The notes beneath the pieces are model-generated. The model saw only the letters and a program-made list of their open reading frames with translations, was not told the origin of the DNA and made no database searches. Positions 8,092 to 17,600 of a DNA stretch of 64,000 nt are shown one piece after another. The stretch's first letter is position 1; each line of letters starts with the position of its first letter. Source of the stretch: an uncultured Paraprevotella sp. (GTDB taxonomy: Bacteria; Bacteroidota; Bacteroidia; Bacteroidales; Bacteroidaceae); NCBI GenBank assembly GCA_944321525.1, contig CALULQ010000004.1:1-64000 (forward strand), written 5' to 3'. The position numbers and the translations under genes were made by a program.

Positions 8092-9029
8092 AGAAACGAA
8101 TGCTGACGATGAAGGAAACACTGCGCCGGATGGCCGCGGCCGCCCTGCTCCTGCCCGCCCTCGCGCTGACCGGATGCATACGCGACGACCTGCCGCCCTG
8201 TCCGCCCATGCAGGTGAAAATCAGGGTGCTCGACAAAAACTATTTCAACATCGACGCCGTGGCGCGCCTCACCGGGCTCGACCACCGAGTGGACGAGAAC
8301 GGGCCCTTCCGCCAATACGTGCAGAAGCTCTTCTACGTCCTCTACGACCTCCACTCCGGAGAGGTGGTCATGATACGCAGCCTCCACGACGTGCAGGGCG
8401 ACGAGCCCGAGGCCACTGCCTACCTGCCCGACGACCTCCCCTACGGCGACTACGTGCTCGTGGTGTGGGGCAACATCCCCAGCGAGGAACCCATACTGGA
8501 GGACGGCAACTACATGAGCTACGACATGCACACCGACGCCGTGGAGGGATTCGACCCCTACGTGGGATGCGACACCCTCCACTACACCCTCGAGCAGAAC
8601 ACCGACACCGTCTTCCTCGAGCGCGTCAAGGGCAAGCTCCTCATCGAGGCCACCGGACTGCCCGACACCGTCAACTGGTCGCGAAAGCACGTGCTCGGCC
8701 TCTTCGGACGGCTCAACGTGGCCGAAGGCTACGGAGCGCCGGGAGCCTCCGTCTTCAACCACACCGAGTGGAAGCCCGGCGCGCGCGCCGTCTCCGACAC
8801 CTACGTGGCCCCAACGGGCTACGACCGCGGGAGCCTCGTCTCCGTCGACTTCTTCGCCGACCCGGAAAGGCAGACCCCCGTGCTCACCCCCGACGACGTG
8901 GAGGTGGACTTCCACCGCAACTCCATCGTCGTCCTGCGCTACGACTACGACCAGCTGACGGACAAGTTCACCATCTATGTCCTCATCAACGAGAACTGGG
9001 AGATGCTCCACGGCATGGAGCTGGATTGA
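8088..9029 (+). CDS. FimB/Mfa2-family fimbrial anchor lipoprotein
   Basis: A 313-residue lipoprotein with the signal MKKRMLTMKETLRRMAAA, a hydrophobic stretch and lipobox LTGC (cysteine about residue 27). The mature part looks like the FimB/Mfa2 family: it starts with DDLPPCPPMQVKIRVLD, then LFYVLYDLHSGEVV, and the LPYGDYVLVVWGN segment where the chain is expected to form the first transthyretin-like beta domain. Family members sit in the outer membrane, anchor the fimbrium and limit its length. The start overlaps the stop of the DUF3868-like gene by 4 bases. The fimbrillin gene follows 73 bases downstream. Confidence 0.88.
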   Translation: MKKRMLTMKETLRRMAAAALLLPALALTGCIRDDLPPCPPMQVKIRVLDKNYFNIDAVARLTGLDHRVDENGPFRQYVQKLFYVLYDLHSGEVVMIRSLHDVQGDEPEATAYLPDDLPYGDYVLVVWGNIPSEEPILEDGNYMSYDMHTDAVEGFDPYVGCDTLHYTLEQNTDTVFLERVKGKLLIEATGLPDTVNWSRKHVLGLFGRLNVAEGYGAPGASVFNHTEWKPGARAVSDTYVAPTGYDRGSLVSVDFFADPERQTPVLTPDDVEVDFHRNSIVVLRYDYDQLTDKFTIYVLINENWEMLHGMELD

Positions 9030-9102
9030 GACCGGAACAGAGAAATGCTTAATAAAATTAGAGACTTGTAATTTTTATTATTAACTAATGTGTTATTCAA
9101 AC

Positions 9103-10455
9103 ATGAAACAAAAATTCTTTTTAGGTGCATTGATGGCCGGAATGGCTGTCTTCACCGCATGTTCAAGCGATGACGAAATGGTGATGCCCGCCGGCGTTGG
9201 CGAAGCCAATGGCGACGTGCAGGAAATCGTCCTTCAAGTGGCCAACGATGGCCTGGTGGCAAAGCGTGGCGGACGCCCCCTCTACAGCTCCGAGGCTGCG
9301 CAGGATGTGGACAAGGTTATGCTTTATGCAATTGCTCAAGATGGTGAAAATGCAGGAAAAGTAGTCCTGAAAAAGGAGATCTCTTGGAGTGATGCAGGTA
9401 CGTACAGCGGTGGCGATGGTAAAGGCACGAAGAAATCCTTAAGGTTGCAGGACGGTGAGAAGTTACCTGTCGGTAAGTATAAGTTTGTGGCTTATGCATA
9501 TAACAATACTGACAATGCTAATACTTACACCTATTCGGATGCCACTTGGGAGGTAAATACTACGGAATATTCAGACATCGTAGCTACTTTGACTCCGGGT
9601 TCGGATGGTGAAGAAATATTCGCCGGCGGCTGCGAAAAAGACGTGGTAATATCGGAGTACAAGAATACGGCTGGTGATAATGTTATCAGCGGCTTCACCG
9701 CAACGGTTCTTATGGCTCGTCAGGTAGCCGGTGGATTCGGTTACTTCACGGATATTCCGGCGGTAGATGGTGCTACGACTCTTCGTCTGGTTTCTTCCAT
9801 GAAGAACCGCGAAGTGACGTTCGGTAGCTTTAACTACTCTACGCCCACGACTGCAGACGGTTTGGTTACAGACCCCGACTACGTAGTGAACGGAAAAACT
9901 GCAGATGGAACCTGTAATGCAAAATTCAACGGCTCGGGCACAAACGATGCTTACGTCATCTATTCTATTAACTTGAAGGACTGGTTCCCAAAAGGTGATG
10001 TGAGTGGCGACGGTCTTCTTGGCAAGGCTGATGCTGAGATGAATGATGTAGAAGAGGGAAATGTTTATTGGCAGATTCCTTCTGCATACACTGGCAAAGC
10101 CAACTTCAAGAGCGGTTCCGTATTCTCTGGCAAGTTCATCATTCCGTTTGCAGCACAAAACGGTAAGCAGACGATGGAGTTGCAGTTAGTGAGCGAAGAC
10201 GGCGCAACTATTTACAAGAGTTGGTCTGTGAAGATCCCGACTGCCGACAAGCAGAACGAGGAAACGGAAGAGATTTATTCCGTTTATCGCAACCACATGT
10301 ACAATTTGGGTGTTAAGACCACTGCAAATCCAGAGAATCCTGATGAGGAGGAAGAGGACAAGGAAGATCCCGAAAGCCTCAACCTGGGACAAGACCTGAC
10401 TTTTAAGGTGATGTCCAATTGGGAAGCATTGCATTCGTTGGTTCTGGGTGACTAA
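9103..10455 (+). CDS. Mfa1-like fimbrillin lipoprotein (major subunit candidate)
   Basis: A 450-residue lipoprotein precursor with signal MKQKFFLGALMAGMAVF and lipobox FTAC. It has an N-terminal pro-region (EIVLQVANDGLVAKRGG) of the kind cut by an arginine-specific protease before donor-strand polymerisation. The body is fimbrillin-like: YKFVAYAYNN, a SGFTATVLMARQVAGGFGYFTDIP stretch, and a late RNHMYNLGVK motif typical of the family. Its position right after the Mfa2-like anchor suggests the major shaft subunit. ATG 9103 is chosen over ATG 9088 because the shorter form begins directly with the signal peptide. The gene is visibly less GC-rich than the preceding genes, as expected for a fast-evolving surface antigen. 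It lacks the very C-terminal features needed to say which subunit class it is. Confidence 0.85.
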   Translation: MKQKFFLGALMAGMAVFTACSSDDEMVMPAGVGEANGDVQEIVLQVANDGLVAKRGGRPLYSSEAAQDVDKVMLYAIAQDGENAGKVVLKKEISWSDAGTYSGGDGKGTKKSLRLQDGEKLPVGKYKFVAYAYNNTDNANTYTYSDATWEVNTTEYSDIVATLTPGSDGEEIFAGGCEKDVVISEYKNTAGDNVISGFTATVLMARQVAGGFGYFTDIPAVDGATTLRLVSSMKNREVTFGSFNYSTPTTADGLVTDPDYVVNGKTADGTCNAKFNGSGTNDAYVIYSINLKDWFPKGDVSGDGLLGKADAEMNDVEEGNVYWQIPSAYTGKANFKSGSVFSGKFIIPFAAQNGKQTMELQLVSEDGATIYKSWSVKIPTADKQNEETEEIYSVYRNHMYNLGVKTTANPENPDEEEEDKEDPESLNLGQDLTFKVMSNWEALHSLVLGD

Positions 10456-10484
10456 TCCCCTTAATTGGGCAAAACAAGAAAAGC

Positions 10485-10506
10485 GCCTCGCCCGTGAGGG
10501 CGGGGC
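10485..10506. terminator. Hairpin after the fimbrillin gene
   Basis: A 9-bp stem (GCCTCGCCC with GGGCGGGGC, one G-T pair) closes on a GTGA loop 30 bases after the fimbrillin stop. No immediate T-run follows, so it may weaken rather than stop transcription. That would give more of the fimbrillin than of the downstream subunits. The rest of 10456-10709 shows no gene. Confidence 0.4.
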
Positions 10507-10709
10507 TGTATCTACTCAATAAAAAAAATACAAGTTAAGACAAAAGTAGTAGATGTGAGGGGGAGGGCCTGCGCAGCGGCCGGGAACCGCCCCCTCTATT
10601 CAAAACCACCTGCATGCCGCCCGCAGGAAGAAAGGGCGGGAAGATGTTTTCGAGGCCCGGAAGAGGCCTCCACCCAAAGAGATAACAAAGTTTCTACACC
10701 TATATATAT

Positions 10710-11909
10710 ATGACCCTGAAAAGATACATCAGCCTCATGGGATGCCTGCTCCTCGCCGCATGCAGCGCCGAGGACGATGCCCCGACACCGGCAGGACAAA
10801 CGCCCGGAGAAGGAGGGCCGGGAGCCGTGCGCGTGGAGCTGGCCGCCGACGGACTGCTGGCCACACGGGCCGTGCCCGGAGGAACGGACAACCTGCAAAA
10901 CGTGACGGACGTCTACCTCTACGTCTACGACGCCGAGGGCAAAACCCTCGTGTGGCAGGCCGACGTGCAGTGGGACCGCCCCACAGGAGGCACCGAGCGC
11001 GACTACTACCACATTCCCGCCGGAGTGCTGACGATGGGGAAGGAGTACACCTTCGTGGCCGTGGGAATGGACGAGGAAGCCAAGAAAACCTACCGGCTGG
11101 AGACGGCGCCACAGATGGAGAAAGGCACCGACGGCTTCACGGTGGACTGGGAGACCTTCCCGGGGAATTGGAAAGACGCCGCCGCTACCGACAGCCCGTT
11201 GCCCCTCGCCGACCAGATGCTGCAGGCAGCGGCCGTGGAGAACGAGGACGGGATCGAGAGCGTGAAGCAACGCATAGCAAAGTCCGAGATCTTCTCCGGC
11301 AGCGCGACGCAGACGATGGTGGAAGGCAAATACAACAAGGTGGAGATCGACCTGCAACGCCGCATGGCCGGCGTGATGGCCTACCTCACCAATATCCCCG
11401 AAGGAGTGACCGCCATCCGCCTCGTGGCCCATCAGCCGCAACTGACGAATGTGCCCTTGCTGCCGCTGGTGACGGGAGATTTCGTCTCGGTTCCGATGGA
11501 CGACGAGGACAAAAGGGTGGTGCTCGAAATGGAGATTGATGAAGAATACTTGCTCAGAGAGACGAACGAAGACGACCTGACGAAACAGACGGGCAGCGCG
11601 CTGCGCACCGCCTATATGTTGCCGCTGCCCGCGCCGAAGAGCACGGAGACTTGCACCTTCACCTTGGAGCTCGTGAAAGGGGAAAACGTGGATAGCAAGG
11701 ACGTGGTGTGGGAAACCACGGAGCCGGACACGGAGGGCAACATGCAGCCCGTGAAGAAAAAGGCCTTCGCCATAGAAGCCAACCACTTCTACAGCATCGG
11801 CAGCAAGGACGCCACCACCGACGACCCCTACGACCTGGGCGGACTGGAGGACGAAGTGGTCATCTACGTGGACGGCAACTGGCAAGCCGAAGTGAACATC
11901 CCGATGTAG
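10710..11909 (+). CDS. Fimbrillin-like accessory lipoprotein 1
   Basis: A 399-residue lipoprotein with lipobox LLAAC (cysteine residue 18), followed by a proline-rich linker. The pattern VELAADGLLATRAVPGG matches the pro-peptide and arginine cleavage region of Mfa/FimA-type subunits. Next come NVTDVYLYVYDAEGK, a MAGVMAYLTNIPEGV segment and the late fimbrillin motif NHFYSIGSKDATTDDPYDLG. It is probably a minor shaft or tip-adapter subunit (Mfa3/4 or FimC/D-like role), by position and pattern only. It is GC-rich throughout, unlike the preceding fimbrillin. The next gene begins 28 bases after its stop. Confidence 0.75.
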   Translation: MTLKRYISLMGCLLLAACSAEDDAPTPAGQTPGEGGPGAVRVELAADGLLATRAVPGGTDNLQNVTDVYLYVYDAEGKTLVWQADVQWDRPTGGTERDYYHIPAGVLTMGKEYTFVAVGMDEEAKKTYRLETAPQMEKGTDGFTVDWETFPGNWKDAAATDSPLPLADQMLQAAAVENEDGIESVKQRIAKSEIFSGSATQTMVEGKYNKVEIDLQRRMAGVMAYLTNIPEGVTAIRLVAHQPQLTNVPLLPLVTGDFVSVPMDDEDKRVVLEMEIDEEYLLRETNEDDLTKQTGSALRTAYMLPLPAPKSTETCTFTLELVKGENVDSKDVVWETTEPDTEGNMQPVKKKAFAIEANHFYSIGSKDATTDDPYDLGGLEDEVVIYVDGNWQAEVNIPM

Positions 11910-11937
11910 CAAACAAAAGAACAAGGCATAATAGGAC

Positions 11938-13278
11938 ATGAATGACAGGTATGTGACAATAGGTAAGAAGATAGAAGCCGGCCTGCGCGCCGCAATACCC
12001 GCGGTATGGGTGTGTGCGGGCTTGTTGACGGCCTGCATGGCCGACGACCTCCCCGCTCCCGAGGCGGGAGAGGTCCCGCCCGCCACCCTTCCCGCCGCCG
12101 GCATCTACGTCTCCGGCGGCCGCCCCGACGTGGCCCTCTCCACCGGCAAGCGATACGTCGAGCCGGGAGATACCGTAAGCGGCCCGCAGATAGAAGGGAT
12201 TTGCAAGGCGGACAGGGTGGATGTGTTTGTGTTTACGGCGCAGCATAGATTTACTGGTTATCCCAGTCTTGACGAACTCAAATATGAGATGACTAAAGGA
12301 TTTGATTTGTCTGTGGTTGGATATGACAGATATGCTGAAGCTAATTGTTCTTTGAGTAAATCGGAACCCGTTAAATATATTTATGCAACGGCATTGGCAT
12401 ATAAAGCAGGAGAGGAGACTCGTTTCACAACAGAATTGGAAGAAAAGAAATATTCCGAACCGACATTGAAAGTAACGGCAGGTCAACTTATACCTGAATT
12501 ATATTATGGCGTGGTGCATGTGGATGAAAATAGTGCGACCTCCAGTGATCAGTGGGATTACTGTGAGCCGGTTGATGAAGGAAAATTTCAGGATGATAGT
12601 TTCTGGTGGGGGAAAGCAGCTGGTGGAAGTTCTCAATTGACTTTCAAATTCAAAGGCCGCATCTTCCGCATCGTAAGCCAAATCAACTTGGAGGTGACGG
12701 AGGTGGAGAAAGCGTTGGTGGACAGCATGGTGCTGAAGGCGGATAACTACCCGCGGCAAATCACCCTCTATGGCACGCACGGGACGAACTATCCCGTGAC
12801 GGCCTGCACGGCCTCTAATACTTCGGGCGCGACGTCCGTGGTGTTGGACCATGTTGCCTTTGCCGAGAAGGACACCTTGGGCACCACCACGGTGCGCCTC
12901 TCTTCCTTCTTCCTGCCTTCCGAGGCGGGCATGCATTTGAGCTTGTATATCCATTATCGGGATTCGGTGATGGACAGCTACGGTTCTAAATACCTGGAGA
13001 AGACTTACGACCTCCGGCCCGCCCGCAGCTACTACCTCACGGGCGCCGATGCGAAGGCCTATAACGTGGAGAAGAGTGAATTGAAGAACGGCGAAGACCT
13101 CTACGTCTACGACGGGAGCAATTACTGTTTCTACTCCTACGCCAACGTGCGGGTCAACCTGAGCGGCCACTTCGAGAACTTCGCCGCCAGCGACAGCAAG
13201 CCCGAAATCACCATCGAGGTGGAGCCGAACTTTGAGAAAGAGCATTATTATGGTGATATTGACTATAAAGCCAACTAA
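11938..13278 (+). CDS. Fimbrillin-like accessory lipoprotein 2
   Basis: A 446-residue lipoprotein. The signal is long (hydrophobic core AAIPAVWVCAGLLTAC, cysteine about residue 33). It continues with CKADRVDVFVFTAQHRF, the strand signature seen at the start of Mfa2/fimbrillin domains, and ends with ARSYYLTGADAKAYNVE and a beta-rich tail. I infer a minor fimbrial subunit from fold pattern and operon position. The gene is mosaic: about 12220-12650 is AT-rich, while both flanks are GC-rich. The following gene starts one base after its TAA, so the two are translated from one message. Confidence 0.7.
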   Translation: MNDRYVTIGKKIEAGLRAAIPAVWVCAGLLTACMADDLPAPEAGEVPPATLPAAGIYVSGGRPDVALSTGKRYVEPGDTVSGPQIEGICKADRVDVFVFTAQHRFTGYPSLDELKYEMTKGFDLSVVGYDRYAEANCSLSKSEPVKYIYATALAYKAGEETRFTTELEEKKYSEPTLKVTAGQLIPELYYGVVHVDENSATSSDQWDYCEPVDEGKFQDDSFWWGKAAGGSSQLTFKFKGRIFRIVSQINLEVTEVEKALVDSMVLKADNYPRQITLYGTHGTNYPVTACTASNTSGATSVVLDHVAFAEKDTLGTTTVRLSSFFLPSEAGMHLSLYIHYRDSVMDSYGSKYLEKTYDLRPARSYYLTGADAKAYNVEKSELKNGEDLYVYDGSNYCFYSYANVRVNLSGHFENFAASDSKPEITIEVEPNFEKEHYYGDIDYKAN

Positions 13279-13279
13279 A

Positions 13280-14590
13280 ATGAAAAGATATATTTGGGTT
13301 TTGTGCGCGGCCCTGATGGCGGCCGCTTGTACGGACGACACCGAACTGCAGCTGCCGTCCGCCCCGGAAGAAGAACCGTTGCCCGCCGGAGTGGTGGAGG
13401 TGCCCCTCACCCTGACCCTCGGCGCCGACTGGGAAGTGGACGCCCCGCAGAAGCGCGACGTCCCTCCCGGGCAGCAACCCTCGTTGTCCGTCGACGGACA
13501 TGCCGAAACGGAGAACATCGACAAAGTGCGCGTCATCACCTTCCGCCGCCGCAACCCCGACGACATCATCGTAACGTCGGAAGCCGACACCGCCTTCATC
13601 TACGACCCCTCGAACGACCTGACGCTTGATTGCAAATGGGAAGAAAGTTCGCTCACGGACCATAAGCATCCGCATAAGGTGGCCCGTGACACACTGAGAA
13701 AAGTCTATGGCTACGAATACCGCGTGGTGGCGCTGGCCTACAGCTCCAGCCGCACGTTTGCCGATACGGAGGGAGTCGCCCCCGCAATGGGCGAGGAAAA
13801 CGTGTTCGATTTCAATCTCTCGGACGGACTAAAGTTCCAAGACTTCAAGGTGACGGTAAAGGACTACGGGGTGTGGGATGACTTCCTGACAGGAAGTGGA
13901 ACTATTACACAAGCGCATAGCGAAAAAAACTTGAGTCGGCGTATTGCTTTTGTGCCTCAGTTCTTTTTTGGTTATTGTCATACAGAAGACGGTAATCCAA
14001 TTATTCCTTTTTCTGAGGATGGTGCAATCGGTACGGATGGTGAACCGGAGCAAGATATTGATAAACCTCTTACGGGTATCCTTTATAGAGGGGTGGCCAA
14101 GTTGGAATTGAATTTTAGGGCTGACTTGCATAAGGTGGCTGTTGTTAAAGATCCGTTATGGTGTGCTCTTTTGGCTACGAATGTAAATACAGCAGTAAGC
14201 TTGACAAGTTATGATGATTTTTTATCCCCGTCTCTTCCAATTACGAGCGGTGGTGGATATACAATGATAGACCGTGTCGTTTCTTTGGATAAATTGACAG
14301 GTGATAGACTTTTTAAGTTTACGGCGTATGTTTTGCCAGGGAAGATGAAATTGGGAATCCGTATAGAATATGCTGCTATAAGTGAGTGGGAGAAAATACG
14401 TAGTGGGAGAATCGTCCTGAGTAGAGGAAGTGAGTCTTCCGCAGAAAACGCGACGGGTATCATTTCTACGGATGTGAACGGCGAGGAGTTCTATTTTCGC
14501 CGGAATCATAAGTATGTGTTTGGCAATCCAGATGAGCCGGACACGTGTCCTTTATGTTATGATCTGACGGAGAAATATGAGCTTAAATAG
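13280..14590 (+). CDS. Fimbrillin-like accessory lipoprotein 3
   Basis: A 436-residue lipoprotein with signal MKRYIWVLCAALMAAAC (lipobox MAAAC). The body has NIDKVRVITFRRRNPDD and a YEYRVVALAYSSSRTF strand pair in the first domain, GVAKLELNF in the second, and the fimbrillin-type closing motif RRNHKYVFG near the end. ATG 13280 is preferred over the frame's ATG at 13232, because it sits next to the previous stop and starts the signal peptide. From about 13895 to the end, base composition drops from GC-rich to AT-rich within the gene, suggesting the C-terminal half was exchanged. Role as a minor subunit is inferred. Confidence 0.7.
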   Translation: MKRYIWVLCAALMAAACTDDTELQLPSAPEEEPLPAGVVEVPLTLTLGADWEVDAPQKRDVPPGQQPSLSVDGHAETENIDKVRVITFRRRNPDDIIVTSEADTAFIYDPSNDLTLDCKWEESSLTDHKHPHKVARDTLRKVYGYEYRVVALAYSSSRTFADTEGVAPAMGEENVFDFNLSDGLKFQDFKVTVKDYGVWDDFLTGSGTITQAHSEKNLSRRIAFVPQFFFGYCHTEDGNPIIPFSEDGAIGTDGEPEQDIDKPLTGILYRGVAKLELNFRADLHKVAVVKDPLWCALLATNVNTAVSLTSYDDFLSPSLPITSGGGYTMIDRVVSLDKLTGDRLFKFTAYVLPGKMKLGIRIEYAAISEWEKIRSGRIVLSRGSESSAENATGIISTDVNGEEFYFRRNHKYVFGNPDEPDTCPLCYDLTEKYELK

Positions 14591-14626
14591 ATTCGTATTA
14601 TATTATAACTGCTATATTATACCATC

Positions 14627-17600
14627 ATGAAGCAAACCAGATATTTCCATCATATTCTTTTCCGCGCAGCCCTGTGCCTGGGGCTGCTGTGGCCGTGCCT
14701 GGCCGCCGCGCAGAAAATCGGGAGCGAGGAAGCCCCGGAGAAACCCGTATGGTCTCAGAACCCGAACGACTCGTTGAAGTATGGCGACCGCTACCGGGCG
14801 TTGGAGAACCGCCGCGCCTTGGTTGGACCCGGTAGCACGGTGAACAATATTGTCAACGTGGTGGGCGTGGGCAGCTGGGTGCAGGACCTGAACAATCTGA
14901 CGGACGAGGACTTGAACAACTATACGGAGTTCCCCAAGATTGTGAACGTGGAAGCAGGGGCCGACATCGTGACGAGCGTGCGGGACATGAACAACCACTA
15001 CGCCGAGGGCATGACGGCGGGCTTCTGCATGGTAGCCTCTTCGGGGACGAGCATCCTGTCGTTGGACGTGATTCAGGCGTTGCGGATTCAGTTCTTTCTC
15101 GAAGGGAAGGATGTGGGGACCGTGACGGTGACGGAAGGCCAAGAAGGAGCGGGCGTAATCTTGTCGCTCATCAGTATTCCCGGTTCGGACGATGCCTGCA
15201 TCAACGTGACGGCGCCCGCTCCCGCGGAGTTTGACGAGATAGGCTTGATTGACGCCGGCGTGAACCTGACCGTGGCGGACCGGATGCAAATCAAATATGC
15301 TTTCGTGGGTGACGCCAAGGAAATACTGTTGACTTACGACGGCGTGGATAGTATGAATGAAGGGCTTACCGGCGAGGATAAAGGATATTTCCTGGAAACG
15401 GCCAAGGGATGGAATCCCGTGCTGTTGGGCATTCCCTTCCCCTTGTTGCCGGAAAATATCGAGGCCCTGACAAATAGTGACACTACGGACTATGCCCCCC
15501 TCACTCCCATTATCGCCGCCGGCTACCAAGGTGGCGTGAAGCTGTGTGCGGCGCACCATGAAAGTAATGAGGAAGTGTTCAAGGCTGGCGACGAGGTCGG
15601 TTTCAGATGGATCAACGGCGCAGCCCTCGACCTGGACGTGGGCGCGTGGATCCGCATCCTGCTCTTCGACCGCAATGGCAACGTGGTGCAGGAGGAGACG
15701 GTGAGCGGTGACGTGGTGGGTCTGGGCGTGGCCTCGGGCGGCAACGGCATGTCGTCTGTGGTGGCCGAGCGTGACTTCTCCGGCGCGGAAATCCGCTTCC
15801 ACACGGTGTTGTCCGTCAGCGTGGGCGCGATGGGCATCTATTACGGTTTTGTGCGCGAGCAGCCCGAGATACCGCACCACTGCGACATCAATCCCACGGT
15901 GAGCACTAACGTCTGCGACGCGCAGAATTCCTTCCAATTGGAATCCAATCCCGACCTGTCGGTGACGTGGTCGCTGGTGGATGCTCCGGAAGGGTCGAAG
16001 GTGTCGGTCACTTCGGGTGGTTATGTTACGAACATGGACAGCACCGGCTTCTATCTTTTTGAAGCGAGGGCCGCCGATGGTTGCACCGAGAAGGTCTACC
16101 TGAACAAGGGCGACGGACTGGGCACTGACGAAAGTGAGTTGTGTGGCATTCCTGTCGTGAACCCGCCATTGGAGGAGGGAGAAGAGGGCGGCGACCTCTA
16201 TGCGCTTTCGGGTCCGATTTACGATTCATCGGGTGCCTTGATATCCATCTCCGGCTTGAAGAATGAGCAGTACATTCTGGATAACGGTCTGGACAGCGCG
16301 GCCACGTATACCGGCGGTTTGGGATTGGCGTACGACCTGATGGTGACCGGCGTGAAGACCACGAACGGCAGTCTGATATTCGACGGGTCGGAGACGGATG
16401 CCGTGGCCCGGCGTGTGGGCTTCGTGGTGGAGTTCGAGACCACGGGACTGAGCTTGAGTGCGCTCAACTTCTTCCAGATTCGTTGTTATAAGAGCGGAGA
16501 GGAAGTATATCGTAATGTTGTCACGGAGACCAACGTGGTATCGCTCGGCTTGGCGGGAAGCAACAAGGTGCAGAAGGTGCGCTTCTGCATTGACGTGCCG
16601 ACGCAGAAGGACGGCAAGCCCATCCAGTTCGATGAGTTCCAGTTGTGGAAGTCCGGCGTGCTGGACCTGACCGTCTCCACGCTGAGAATCTATTACCCGT
16701 TCATGGAGGATGCCACGAGCGAGTGCGGCGGCGTGATGAGCTGCGTCACCGAGACCATCTCGGTCTACGACCCGAATACGGATAGCGGCACAAGTGCCTC
16801 CATCAATGGCAACGAGACGCAGGTGGCCGGGGCCGTTTCGGTGGCCACCGTGTTGAGCAACCTTTCTTACCTCATCGACAACGACTTGGAGACCTATTTC
16901 GGCCTGACCAAGGCGGTGACGGTGGGCGGAGGTGTTGTCGTGGCCGTAAATACCGGACGCACACTTGACTTCCGTCACCAGCTTTGCCTGCTGGTGGATG
17001 AGGCGACTTATACGGCGGTAATCAATGCGGGAGCCTGGATTACCGTGAGCACGTACTATCGCGGCGTGGCCACGGGTGACGAGTTTACGGAGTGGAACGT
17101 GCTGGGCGTGAACGTCATCGGCTACGGCGACAAGAGAGTGATGGTGGTGCAGCCCAAGCAACGGTATGACGAGGTGCGCATTGAGGTGGGAACTATCGCT
17201 TCCGTGCTGGATGTTGATAAAAAGTTCTACGGTTTCTTCCTGCGCGGCGACATCGACAACGACGGCATCCCGGACTGTCAGGACCCGGAGAGTTGCTTCT
17301 CCAATGTGACAGAATTGACGATTGACCCGCTGTGCGTGGGGGATTACATGCAATTGTCCGGTAAGGGAATGAGCAGTACCGACTACACCCTGCGGTTGCC
17401 GGAACAGGGTATCGATACAACCTTTACGACTGATACGCAGGGAGGGTTCAGCCTGACGTTCCAGCTCAATACGCCCGGCCGCTATGACATGCTGTTCTAC
17501 GACGGGAGCGGCAACTTGGTGACCACTTCGCAGTATTCCGTGCATCCGCTGCAGACCACATGGAAGACGCAGCCCGTGAGCACGGACTGGAACGAGTGGA

